NCBI RefSeq assembly: GCF_003957295.1
Contig: NZ_RQPJ01000003.1
Span: forward strand, 379,135-443,134
Direction: 5' to 3'
DNA from: Arenibacter aquaticus
GTDB taxonomy: Bacteria > Bacteroidota > Bacteroidia > Flavobacteriales > Flavobacteriaceae
Length of the DNA stretch: 64,000 nt
In this document: one piece after another, positions 37,578 through 47,800 of the stretch
Layout of the letters: each line of letters starts with the position of its first letter
Position numbering within the stretch: position 1 is the stretch's first letter
Notes under the pieces: generated by a model
The model's input: the letters and a program-made list of their open reading frames with translations, nothing else
Databases searched by the model: none
What the model was told of the DNA's origin: nothing
Program-made: the position numbers and the translations under genes

Positions 37578-39116
37578 TTAGTTGTAGATAAATTTATATA
37601 CTACTGGTTCCTCATAAGCAGCAGCTGTTGTAACAGTAATATCCTTGGCAAACCACATGTTGCCCCACAAGTTTTTGGTTAACTGAGGTGCTATAGTTTC
37701 AAAATTAGGATTACCCCCACGCATGTTATGTGAGTATGGGATTCTATCTGGATATCCATTTTCTATTGAAAAACCTATACTAACCCATTTCAATCCAGAA
37801 AAACCAGATCTTCTGATCATTGCAAAGGTGTTCAGGGCCTGGTGAAATTGTTCTATGTAGCGCTGTGTTATAATTTGTTCTTGTGCCCTTGAGGAATCAA
37901 AAGCGACAAAAGGAAGGGCTAGGTATTGATCTACTGTTCCTTGATCTGTAACGCCCCATTTTTCCATTGATGCCTTAACACCTTCTACATATATATCAGC
38001 AACATTGCTACCTACGTTATATCCCTTGCTAGCAGCCTCTGCTTTAATAAATAACACCTCGCCATATGTCAATACATCAATTGGCCTAGAATAATCCAAT
38101 GATATAGCATCACCCACCGTGGACACATCGTTTATCTGAAAAGAGTTAAATGGACTTAAAACCGCTGGCGGCACACCTTGATATTCATATTCTGTCCATA
38201 CTCCAGCCGTAACGGAATCGACAGATTTTTTAGTAGCGTTCAACATAATTGTACGCCTTGGATCATTATTGGCACATAGCAAATCTACTAAGGTGGTACT
38301 AACCGCCCTTACCTGACCATTGTTAGTTTGTTGAACAAAAATTGAAGTGTTAACTCCTGAGGTCTCCCCTATGAATTTCACACCAACATTGTCCAAATTG
38401 TCTTCCAAAACCGGGTAGGTATCCGGATTTTGAAAAATTTCTTCCAAACCAGCCTTTGCCACATCTGCTGCAGATTCGGACATTCTAAGCAACAATCGTG
38501 CTCGTAAAGAATTGGCAAACTTTTTCCATTTAAGCATATCCCCTTGACAAAAAATATCTGAAGCTCCATCTATATCGGCTACACCTGGTTCCAACTCAAT
38601 TTTAGCATCTGCCTCTTTAAGTTTAGCCACCAAATCATTATAAATACTTTCTTGGGTGTCGAACTTTGGGTATAAAATGTTTTCGTCCATTGCCTTTAAA
38701 GCTTCACTATATGGTATATCACCGTACATATCCGTGAAATATGAAAAAACCCATGTCTTCATAATTATTGCTACTGCCTCATAATTTGCATGTTCATCAC
38801 TAACCGCTTGCTTCCTCAGTAATTCCAAATTGTTTAAGACCGCTGTCTGATTATTAAAGAATGCATCCGTATTCCAATCAATGTCATAAGTTTGTTCACT
38901 ATACCCTAATTTGGCATGGTACTGTACCCAATTTAAGGTTGTAAACACATTGTTGTCATCTAAAAGCGTATGGGTTATAGTGCGCTGCGCTGCCAACAAT
39001 ATTGATTGAGAAGATGCCTTAACTGGATTATTGGGATCAATATTCATTTCATCAAAGCCATCTGTACAAGCTGCTGTTCCAATAATACATGTAAATAGAT
39101 ATATTAATTTTTTCAT
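37578..39116 (-). CDS. SusD-like nutrient-binding lipoprotein (pair 1)
   Basis: 512 aa, PF12771 type. Lipobox IGTAC near residue 17, then TDGFDEMNIDPNNP. Core AVAIIMKTWVFSYFTDMYGDIPYSEAL and MLKWKKFANSLRARLLLRMSE; C-terminal ITQRYIEQFHQALNTFAMIRRSGF. It is a paralogue of the 25936 protein, with the same motifs in the same order. It partners the SusC 12 bp upstream and is followed closely by the PKD lipoprotein. Confidence 0.93.
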   Translation of the reverse strand: MKKLIYLFTCIIGTAACTDGFDEMNIDPNNPVKASSQSILLAAQRTITHTLLDDNNVFTTLNWVQYHAKLGYSEQTYDIDWNTDAFFNNQTAVLNNLELLRKQAVSDEHANYEAVAIIMKTWVFSYFTDMYGDIPYSEALKAMDENILYPKFDTQESIYNDLVAKLKEADAKIELEPGVADIDGASDIFCQGDMLKWKKFANSLRARLLLRMSESAADVAKAGLEEIFQNPDTYPVLEDNLDNVGVKFIGETSGVNTSIFVQQTNNGQVRAVSTTLVDLLCANNDPRRTIMLNATKKSVDSVTAGVWTEYEYQGVPPAVLSPFNSFQINDVSTVGDAISLDYSRPIDVLTYGEVLFIKAEAASKGYNVGSNVADIYVEGVKASMEKWGVTDQGTVDQYLALPFVAFDSSRAQEQIITQRYIEQFHQALNTFAMIRRSGFSGLKWVSIGFSIENGYPDRIPYSHNMRGGNPNFETIAPQLTKNLWGNMWFAKDITVTTAAAYEEPVVYKFIYN

Positions 39117-39128
39117 ATCTTTTTAAGA

Positions 39129-42100
39129 TTAAAATTTAACATTTACTTTAAAGCCAATTCTTAGGGCCGCTGGCAGTGCTCCGTTTTCCAAACCAGTACC
39201 TGCATTGTTTCTCCCAAGGGACACTTCAGGATCTAGATTAGGTATATCACTTTTTAATACCGCTAAATTGTACCCTACCAAAGAAAGACTAGCTCCTTTA
39301 AAATATTTAAATGGCTCTAGTTGTTTTTTTGAAAGTCTATAAGATATGGACACATCCTGCAACTTAATATAACTAGCATCGAAAAGGTGTTCTTGGTGAA
39401 TACCAGAAACCCATTTGTAATAAGCCTGTGCTTCCATATAGGTGTCATTTTCAACATACCCGGTTACGTTACCGTTAACGTCCTTCACTTCTTTAACACC
39501 TTCTGCCCTTACTCCTCCACCTTGAGCTACCGGCAATCTCTTCTCCACTCCCCTATCATTTAGACCAACAGTCTCTTTGAGCAACCCTCTATTCATGTTA
39601 ATGACATTGGACATGGAGTATATTTTGCCTCCAAATCTTGCACTGATGGTGGAACTTAACCTAAGGTTTTTATACCTAAAGGAGTTGGTTACACCCCCTA
39701 ACCAATCTGGTTGTGCATTACCTAAATATTGATCCCAATCCATATCCGGATAATCTTGGGAGCGGTATGGTCTGCCGTCATCCATAATTATATTTTTACC
39801 CTCCGGGTTTTTCACATAGCTATAACCATATATCTCCCCATATTTCTCACCTTCCGTAACCCTAACTTCCAAGTTGCTCCAGCCTGTTCTAATAAATTCT
39901 ATGTCTTCGTGTAGGTCTACCAACTTATTTTCATTCTTGGAGGCGTTGACCACTAAATTCCATTGAAAGTCACCGGCCTTTACAGGAATGGTGTTCAGCA
40001 TTAACTCTACCCCTTTATTTTGGACATCACCAGCGTTGATGGTAGCCCTGGAAAAACCGGAGGACCTGGGAATACCTACAGTAACAATTTGATTACGGGT
40101 ATTGGTTTTATAGTAGGCAAAATCAATATTAAAGCGATTGTTGAAAAAATTCAACTCGGTTCCAAATTCTATAGAATTTGTGCGTTGTGGCTTTAAACTT
40201 GTAGGAGGTAGTACTGTTGTAAAGGAGTTGGTCTGCTGTCCGTCCCAGTCCAACCCAGAGCCAAAGGTCCCTGACAATTGGTAGGGGGCAGTGTCCGAAC
40301 CAACTTGTGCCCAACTTGCCCTAAGCTTACCATAGTTAAATAAGTCCGATTTTAGGTTTAATGCTTCACTAAACAATAATGATAACGAAGTAGACGGATA
40401 AAAATAAGACCTATTCTCCTTTGGAAGTACCGAAGACCAATCGTTTCTACCCGTAACATCTAAGTACAAATAATCCCTATATCCAACAGAAAAAAGTCCA
40501 AAAATACTTTGGGTTTCTTTTTCCGTATATCCTTGGTTTACCGGCTTGTCCCCTAATCCATTGTTCAAGGTTGCCAATCCCGGGGTAGCTAATTCCTGGA
40601 CATTGGCATTCCAAGAATTAGAATAGGTCTCCCTTTTGTTTGCTCCTAAGGTATATGAAAAGTCAAAATCTTCGGAAAAGTCCTTTTTCCCATAAACTAG
40701 AAGATCATAATTATTTTCAGTAAATGTATTTGCACTTACACTGTAAGCACCATTATCATAAAAATTACCAGAATTCGTTTTCGCCAAATCTATTTCACTA
40801 AACGACCTGTACTCCGTATTGTTTATTGTCTTTGAAATTGAAACCTTAGCTTCCATCCATTCGTTCACGGTATAGCGAAGCCCAATTCTTCCGACCACAT
40901 TTCTTCTTTTATAACTATTAAAATCTTCTTTTAAAATCCAATACGGGTTATCAAAGCCCGTAAAAACAACTTGAGAGCCATCAGCCCTTTTGTGGGGAAC
41001 AGAATTTATATACCTTATATCATAATTTATGGGCAAACGCATTAAATTTTGAGTGATGCCTGTCCCCCAACCCGGAACTCTATTATCACTACTGCTCTCT
41101 ATGTAGTTTACCATCATCTCTGCCTTCCACTTATCCGATAAATTGGCCAGCAAATTAGAATTAACACTGGTTCTTGACTCATCCGTTTCCGGGGTCATTC
41201 CAGACTCTTGGGAATTCTTCAAAGAGATACGCCCGTAACCCGCTTCACCTCCGAAGGATACAGATACGTTGTGATCCTGAATAATACCGGTTCTCAAAAA
41301 CTCCTCTACGTTATTTTTGTGGGGCAGCCAGGGTAAAGGCACTAGAGTGTTGTTTATCTTAGGTGAGCCAAATTGCGGTAAATAGGTATTCCCATCAAAT
41401 TGGGGCCCCCAAGAATCATGTGTAAGTTCATTTGTCCCCGGGTTATTCCTGTCGCCAGTATACTCATATATGCCATTATTACCCGCCCCATACCTTGTTT
41501 GAAAATCTGACCTTATCACTGGATTAGAAAAAGTAGCATTATAGCTGTAATCAATACCTACACCCTTTCGGACACCCTTTCCTTTTTTTGTAGTAATCAA
41601 TATTACTCCGTTTGCAGCCCTGGATCCATATAGAGCTGTAGAACTGGCTCCCTTCAAGATGGAAATTTCTTCTATGTCCTCTGGGTTCACCTTGGAAATT
41701 GGATCTCCCCAATCTATTTTTCCTTGACTTCGCCATCCATCCCAGAAAGATTGTTTATCAACCTCTTCATTATAGAACGGCACGCCATCGATAACAAAAA
41801 GTGGCAAATTGTTACCACTTAAGTTTGTATTACCTCTTATTGTGATATTGGATGACCCACCCATTCCGGAAGTACCTCCAGTGATAAATACTCCTGCAGC
41901 CTTACCAGATAGTGATTTTACAAGGTTGGGCTCAGCAGTAATCGCAAGCTCTTCTGCCTTAATAGTCTGAATTGCATAACCGACTGATTTTTTTTCCCTT
42001 TTTATTCCAAGGGCCGTAACGACCACTTCAGAAAGAACATCTGAATCTGGCTGTAATGAAACCATCAACTGGTCTCCATCACCTACAACTATTTCTTGGG

Positions 42101-42368
42101 AAACATAGCCTACATAGGAAAAGCTTATAGTCTTCCCCTTGGCCACCAACAGGGAAAATTCACCATCGTCATCTGTCATCGTTCCAGTTTCGGTTCCTTT
42201 CACATAAACATTTACATAGGGTAAAGGAAGATTGTTCTCGTCCAAAACAACACCTGAAACGGACAACTCTTCTTGGTTGGTATCCTGCGCCGGTACGTAT
42301 CCCACGATTAGTAGCTGGAAAATTAGTGCAAGAAACGTACTCTTGCGCAAAAACATTTTTTTTCTCAT
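39129..42368 (-). CDS. SusC-like TonB-dependent outer-membrane transporter (pair 1)
   Basis: 1079 aa. Signal peptide, regulatory-like domain (VSGVVLDENNLPLPYVNVYV), SEVVVTALGIKREKK linker, plug with ITIRGNTNLSGNNLPLFVIDG and ISILKGASSTALYGSRAANGVI, and a barrel ending VNVKF. First gene of the PUL by transcription. The first ~120 residues nearly match the SusC at 27539; beyond the plug they diverge, as expected if the two recognise different pieces of one complex substrate. Its promoter is at 42595-42666. Confidence 0.95.
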   Translation of the reverse strand: MRKKMFLRKSTFLALIFQLLIVGYVPAQDTNQEELSVSGVVLDENNLPLPYVNVYVKGTETGTMTDDDGEFSLLVAKGKTISFSYVGYVSQEIVVGDGDQLMVSLQPDSDVLSEVVVTALGIKREKKSVGYAIQTIKAEELAITAEPNLVKSLSGKAAGVFITGGTSGMGGSSNITIRGNTNLSGNNLPLFVIDGVPFYNEEVDKQSFWDGWRSQGKIDWGDPISKVNPEDIEEISILKGASSTALYGSRAANGVILITTKKGKGVRKGVGIDYSYNATFSNPVIRSDFQTRYGAGNNGIYEYTGDRNNPGTNELTHDSWGPQFDGNTYLPQFGSPKINNTLVPLPWLPHKNNVEEFLRTGIIQDHNVSVSFGGEAGYGRISLKNSQESGMTPETDESRTSVNSNLLANLSDKWKAEMMVNYIESSSDNRVPGWGTGITQNLMRLPINYDIRYINSVPHKRADGSQVVFTGFDNPYWILKEDFNSYKRRNVVGRIGLRYTVNEWMEAKVSISKTINNTEYRSFSEIDLAKTNSGNFYDNGAYSVSANTFTENNYDLLVYGKKDFSEDFDFSYTLGANKRETYSNSWNANVQELATPGLATLNNGLGDKPVNQGYTEKETQSIFGLFSVGYRDYLYLDVTGRNDWSSVLPKENRSYFYPSTSLSLLFSEALNLKSDLFNYGKLRASWAQVGSDTAPYQLSGTFGSGLDWDGQQTNSFTTVLPPTSLKPQRTNSIEFGTELNFFNNRFNIDFAYYKTNTRNQIVTVGIPRSSGFSRATINAGDVQNKGVELMLNTIPVKAGDFQWNLVVNASKNENKLVDLHEDIEFIRTGWSNLEVRVTEGEKYGEIYGYSYVKNPEGKNIIMDDGRPYRSQDYPDMDWDQYLGNAQPDWLGGVTNSFRYKNLRLSSTISARFGGKIYSMSNVINMNRGLLKETVGLNDRGVEKRLPVAQGGGVRAEGVKEVKDVNGNVTGYVENDTYMEAQAYYKWVSGIHQEHLFDASYIKLQDVSISYRLSKKQLEPFKYFKGASLSLVGYNLAVLKSDIPNLDPEVSLGRNNAGTGLENGALPAALRIGFKVNVKF

Positions 42369-42594
42369 AATTATTGGGTTTCTAGTTATTTATTTTTTAA
42401 GCTTCTGGTAAATTGAGTAAATCACTTTTTTTTCATTGAATTCTTTTAGAGGTTTAAAAATTAATATTGATCATTTAACGATGTTGGATATCACTCATTT
42501 AGATATCCCGTGCCCTAATATGAGGTCCACATTTTCATATCCAGAATCCTTTTCCAAAAAAATAGTTGGTTGGATTTTCCCTAATATTTGATGT

Positions 42595-42666
42595 TAAAAT
42601 TAGAATTGAACCTAAAAAAGTAATAGTACCTAAATCTCAAATACTTATAATATTGTGTTCCAACAG
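42595..42666 (-). promoter_or_regulatory. Promoter and weaker activator site of susC pair 1
   Basis: -7 box TAATTTTA on the minus strand (42602-42595). The plus strand has ATCTCAAATACT at 42634 (10 of 12 matches to GTATCAAATACT) and a poor second half GTGTTCCAA at 42655, 21 bp on. The near edge is 32 bp from the -7 box, as in pair 2. Confidence 0.5.
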
Positions 42667-42780
42667 AAGTATTTATGGGTGTTTATGCAGATTTATATAA
42701 AAAGTAAACGCCTTTAAATATTAACTAAAGGTTACGGCCCATAACATACAATTCAGCTGAATATTTCTTGATCGGTGCAT

Positions 42781-42817
42781 AAAAAAATGCTTATAACCAA
42801 TATGAGCTATAAGCATT
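42781..42817 (-). terminator. Relict terminator of the decayed GH92-like gene
   Basis: Perfect stem AATGCTTATA / TATAAGCATT with a 12-nt loop and a T7 tail on the minus strand, right after the relic's end. It resembles the live GH92 terminator (AGTGCTTAT...), so gene end and terminator were inherited together. Confidence 0.75.
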
Positions 42818-42821
42818 CAAA

Positions 42822-43150
42822 TTAATGGGTTATTTTAGTATCCCTGAACATAACAATATACAACCCGGTATTGGTACTATTGTAAGATTTTCCTACCTTA
42901 AAAATAATTGCTATTGTTGATGTTATCCTACGAACATACCTATCTGTGGTAGCTACTTAATGGCTATTAATGGCATTAACAATAGTTTCTAAATTTATCC
43001 CTTAACGACCAATTCAATGTTATACCTGTAATATCTGTTAGCATCAAAATAATTAAATAAATGCACTTCTTTTGACTCCTTTTCGGTTTCCAAACTATGG
43101 ACCACCTCTCAAAACCCAATACATTATCTGGCTCATATCCGTCAATGATA
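42822..43150 (-). pseudogene. Relic of a GH92-type F5/8 (discoidin) C-terminal domain
   Basis: In shifted frames the minus strand reads LETEKESKEVHLFNYFDANR, then GINLETIVNA, a stop, VATTDRYVRRITS and VGKSYNSTNTGLYIVMF. These align in order with the end of the live GH92 (ELETKKEVNEVHLFTYWDGG, GINWKTIVDA, VATKEGYIHKI, MSYNSANAGVHIAEF). At least one frameshift and one stop are present, and everything upstream of the GYEP segment is lost. It lies after the terminator of SusD pair 3, where a PUL enzyme gene would be expected. Confidence 0.8.
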
Positions 43151-43202
43151 TATCTGATTAATTGTAAAATGGCCCATCTATTATTGTATGCACAAACCAC
43201 TA

Positions 43203-43283
43203 AACTAAAAAGAACGCTAATGGCCCTTTTATATCCGTAGAATGAGATTCTCCTACGAAAAAAACCATGAACGCTCTTTTTTT
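43203..43283 (-). terminator. Long-stem terminator after SusD pair 3
   Basis: AAAAAGAGCGTTCATGG pairs with the later CCATTAGCGTTCTTTTT (wobbles and one mismatch), enclosing an inner hairpin CGTAGGAGAAT / ATTCTACG, and ends in T-rich sequence on the minus strand. It is about 95 bp beyond the susD stop. Confidence 0.6.
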
Positions 43284-43378
43284 AAATTATCATTTAAGTC
43301 CGTAGACTTCCTCGGGCAACCTATTTACCCACAAAGGCAGGCAGGTTCAAATCTCGATTATTGCCAAAGTTGTTCGGC

Positions 43379-44842
43379 CTACCAATTGGGGTTATTGGGA
43401 GCCAAATTTGGATTGATATCTATTTCGCTTTGCGGTATGGGCCAAAGCTCGTTCTTTCCGGCCACAAAACTGTATCCTTTAGCGGTCAGTACTTCGGCAG
43501 CTTTGCCCCAACGGACCAAATCAAAATAACGCTTCTGTTCGAAACACAATTCTACCCTTCTTTCATGATATAAGGCCTCTCTCATTTGCTCTTTAGAAAT
43601 ATCCGCATCAATGGTGGGTACTTTGGCCCGTATCCGAACAGGGTTAATAAAATTAACGGCTTCGGAGGTACGATCAAGCTCATTCAAAGTTTCCGCTTTT
43701 AGCAAAAGAATATCGCCCAAACGTATCACAACATAATTATTATCTACAAAATAAGGAGTCCCGGCGGTATACTCATCAAAGGCCACCAAGCCTTTCCTAC
43801 AGTTATAACCAGTAGGCGACCATTCTTTTTTATACATATCGCCGCTAAACATGTCGCCATCACGTAGAATTGAAGCTTCCAATCTGATATCTCCAGGTTC
43901 AAACTCGTCTACCAAATCTTGGGTAGGCAACATGAATCCTATCCCTCCCCAATCTATATCGGAGGATCTTGGAGACATCCATCCGTTCCTGTTATACCCT
44001 TCACGGTCACTAGCGCCTCCTGTCTGAAAGTTCACCTGAAAAATCACTTCTTCGTTGGTTTCGTTTCCTATGCCAAAAATGCCTGAAAAGTCATCAGATA
44101 GTTCATAACCATAATCGTTTATTACACTACTGAGCAACGGATCGGCCTCTGTCCATTTTTTCTGAAAAACATAGGCTTTGGCCAAAAGCGCCTTTGCCGC
44201 TCCTTCAGTGGCCCGACCCAGATCATTGTCTGGGAGCTCGGCAGGCACCTTGAGCCCCTCCACTGCTTCTTTTAAGTCTCCTTCGATAAAAGCCCATACC
44301 TCGGGAGCAGGGCTTCTTGCGATATCATAATCTTCTGGACTATTGGGTTCCATTACAATTGGCAGATCGCCAAATCGTGTAACCAAATCAAAATAACACA
44401 AGGCCCTAAGGAACTTGGCCTCGGCCAACAGTCCTTTTTTAACATCGGCATCAATACTTTCCTCCCCCATTTCCTGAATTTTCTGAATCGCCAAGTTGGC
44501 CCTAAATACGGGCACAAAATATGCTTTCCATTTATCCACAAAAATATGATTGTCGGCCGAAGCGATAAATTTCTGTACCTGATCCATTCCCGGTTGATCG
44601 GAAGGACCGCCGCCCCCCTTTTCGGCATCATCGGTTTGTACATCTTCTACAATGGACATGGCACCGTAAACCGTATAACTTTGAATTCCGTCATAAATAG
44701 CGTTAACCGCTTGGGTTGCCTCCTCCGCGTTGGAATAAAAAGTGCCCACACTTAGCGAACCCAAGGGTTCCTTATCTAAAAAGGAATCGTCACATGCGAA
44801 TAAGCCTAAAGCCAGTAAAGTGATATATATGTATTTCTTCAT
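43379..44842 (-). CDS. SusD/RagB-family nutrient-binding lipoprotein (pair 3)
   Basis: 487 aa, classical SusD type (PF14322 plus PF07980), unlike the PF12771-type SusDs of pairs 1 and 2. Lipobox LGLFAC near residue 17, DDSFLDKEPLGSLSVGTFYS start, AEAKFLRALCYFDLVTRFGDLPI core, LLLKAETLNELD and the C-terminal YHERRVELCFEQKRYFDLVRWG. Partner of the SusC 18 bp upstream. No live enzyme gene follows it; only the GH92-type relic does. Confidence 0.95.
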   Translation of the reverse strand: MKKYIYITLLALGLFACDDSFLDKEPLGSLSVGTFYSNAEEATQAVNAIYDGIQSYTVYGAMSIVEDVQTDDAEKGGGGPSDQPGMDQVQKFIASADNHIFVDKWKAYFVPVFRANLAIQKIQEMGEESIDADVKKGLLAEAKFLRALCYFDLVTRFGDLPIVMEPNSPEDYDIARSPAPEVWAFIEGDLKEAVEGLKVPAELPDNDLGRATEGAAKALLAKAYVFQKKWTEADPLLSSVINDYGYELSDDFSGIFGIGNETNEEVIFQVNFQTGGASDREGYNRNGWMSPRSSDIDWGGIGFMLPTQDLVDEFEPGDIRLEASILRDGDMFSGDMYKKEWSPTGYNCRKGLVAFDEYTAGTPYFVDNNYVVIRLGDILLLKAETLNELDRTSEAVNFINPVRIRAKVPTIDADISKEQMREALYHERRVELCFEQKRYFDLVRWGKAAEVLTAKGYSFVAGKNELWPIPQSEIDINPNLAPNNPNW

Positions 44843-44860
44843 GGTTTCGTTTATTTAAAA

Positions 44861-47800
44861 TTATAAGGATAAGTTTATACCCAGCACAAAAGAACTGGCC
44901 ACGGGATATTTGGCCCTATCGACCCCTAGATCGGTTCTGGACCCCTTGGTCTGATACATTTCAGGATCAAAACCACGATAAGAGGTAAACGTATGCAGGT
45001 TTTCTGCACTGATATAAAAACGCAGACGTTCTACTTTTAGTTTTTCCAGAACACTTTCCGGTAAAGAATAGCCCAACTGAACATTTTTGATTCTCAAGAA
45101 AGATCCGTCCTCGATCATGCGGGACGAACTTCTGGTGTTTTGATTAATATCATCACGTGTAACCCTAGGCACGGAATTGGATGTACCTTCTCCAGTCCAT
45201 CGATTTAAAATATAGGACCACTTGTTATATGGTTCCGAAGCTGTTTCCACCTGACGGATCATTCCGTTATAGATATCGTTACCATAAGAGCCATAAAGTC
45301 TCACACTAAAATCGAAATCCTTATAATTGGCCTGTGCATTCGCAGAAAAGGTAAAATCAGGATTGGGATCACCTATATACGTACGATCCTTATCGTCCAG
45401 AACACCGTCTTTGTTGGTATCTACAAACCTAATATCACCGGGCTCTGCATTGGGCTGTACCCCGTGCGCCGTAACATCAGCATTATTTTGAAAAAGTCCG
45501 TCCGCCACGTAACCAAAGAATTGGCTAATTGGTTTCCCTACCTCCGTACGGGTCCAACGTTCTCCAAGATACGCTTGATCACTCCAGATGTAATCCACGG
45601 TTCCAAGATCCTTAACCTCGTTCCTGATCTTGGTAAAGTTACCTCCAACATTGTATGTAAACTCCTTATATGAAGGAGATTGATAATCCACTGCCAACTC
45701 TATCCCGCTGTTCCTTATTTTACCTACATTGGTATAGGCAGTAGTAGAATAGCCCGATGTAGCCGGCGCAGGTAAAGTCAATAACATATCCTCTGTATCC
45801 TTTATGAAATAGTCTGCTGTGAACGTAACACTACTATTTAACATTTTTATATCAAGACCAAAGTTACTTTGAATTGTAGTTTCCCACGTTACGTTAGGGT
45901 TGGATGCAGCAGTAGGTGCGTATCCTGGTACAGTGGCCTGGGATGTTCCAAAAGGATAGTACACCAAGTCTAAGTTATTTGCCCATGGATAATTACTATA
46001 AATGTCTTGATTCCCCAATTTACCATAACTAGCCCTCAATTTAAAATAATTGACCACATCGGTATTTTTAAAGAAATCTTCTTCACTAGCAATCCATCCT
46101 GCAGAAACGGAAGGGAATGTCCCGAAGCGGTTAGATTCTCCAAAACGGGAAGAACCGTCCCTTCTTACATTGGCCTGAAAGAGGTATCGGTTTTTAAAGT
46201 TATAATTTAGTCTTCCTATATAGGACATCAGGGCATATTCCGAAGTAGTTCCGCTATTGTCCCTAGTACCGGTACCCGCTCCTAAATACCAAATATACTC
46301 TTGGTTGTTGGGAAAGTCCTTTCTACTGGCATTTAAAGTCTCATATATGTTTTCCTCTTTGGTAATGCCCCCTAAAACATCAAAACTGTGATCCTCGCCT
46401 AAATCAAAGGCGTAACTAACGGTGTTTTCCCATACCCAAGTGGTATATAAAGACGAGGTTTCAGATAATTGGTTCTGAATTGCCTGGGAGCTACCTTCAA
46501 CATAAGTAGGATCAAAATCCTTTCCTTTAGAATACAAAAAATCATATCCAAAAGAACTCTTAAAAGTAAAATCGGAAACAGGAGTGTACTCCAAATAAGA
46601 ATTCCCTAACATCCTGTAAGTTTTTCGCCTATCGAAATTCAACAACGCCAAACGCACCGGGTTTCCACCGTCTCCAACATACTCTGCCGGACCTATATTT
46701 CCGCCCCAATTTCCATTCTCATCTTTTACTGGTACCATAGGCCGTTCCCTTAACGCACCGAAAAGTACACTGGTCCAAGAATGATCATCGGGAACTACAT
46801 CTTGAGTAGTGGTGGACAAGGATAAATTAGTGCCCACCTTGAATTTATCAGAAAATTTGGTGCTACCATTGATACGGGCCGATATTCTTTCAAACCCGCT
46901 ACCAATAACGATTCCGTCTAATTGATAATAGCCTAAGGAAAATAAATAATCTGATATTTCGGATCCTCCCGAAAAAGTAAACTGGTGGTTTTGGATAGGC
47001 GCATTTCTGAATACCTCATCTTGCCAATTCGTATCGGTAGGATATGTTTGTCCTGGACCGTATTCGGCCGGATCTCCCCAAAACGCATCGTCTGGCAATC
47101 CAGAATTCCTATAAGCTTCCTTGGTGATCATGACATAGTCATGTGAATTCAAAACATCGATCTTATTGGCCGTCTGTTGAAAACCGTAATAACTTTCAAC
47201 GTTAATTTTGGATACGCCTGCCTTTCCCTTTTTAGTAGTAACAATGATTACTCCGTTGGCCGCTCTGGCACCGTAAATTGCAGAAGCCGCAGCATCTTTT
47301 AGAATAGAGATGGAGGCAATGTCCGAAGGGTTAACGGAGCTAATTCCCGATTTTGTGGGAAATCCATCAATAACATATAAGGGATCGTTGTTGCCAAAGG
47401 TACCGGTACCCCGTATTCTAACAGCAATGCCACCACCTGGCTCCCCAGAATCGGCGGTAATCTGTACCCCCGCAACTTTTCCTTGAAGCGCTTGGGAAAC
47501 CGTAGGAACCGAGCTCTCTTTTAGCACGTCTTCGCTAACAAAACCCACACTTCCGGTAAGATCCTTTACCTTTTGTTTGCCATATCCAACTACCATTACA
47601 CCTTCCAACGAATTGGCCTCAGGCTCCATGTGAACCTGTATGTTAGACCCAGTTCCCACTGTAATTTCCTGGGTCTTATATCCCAAATAAGAAATAACCA
47701 ATACGGCGCTTTCTGAAGGGAGCTCGATTTTAAAATTACCATCAAAATCTGTAGTGGTACCGTTCATGGTTCCCTTAATAACAACAGCCGCCCCTGGCAA

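Noticed and set aside
12406-42368. Heparan sulfate or chitin as PUL target
   Set aside because: GH89 and sulfatase would fit heparan sulfate, and GH20 would fit chitin, but no lyase, uronidase or chitinase is present, while GH92 and an M60-like protease are.
42976-43200. 74-codon open frame as a small gene
   Set aside because: It crosses the frameshifted GH92-type relic; homology lies in shifted frames, so it is not a real protein.
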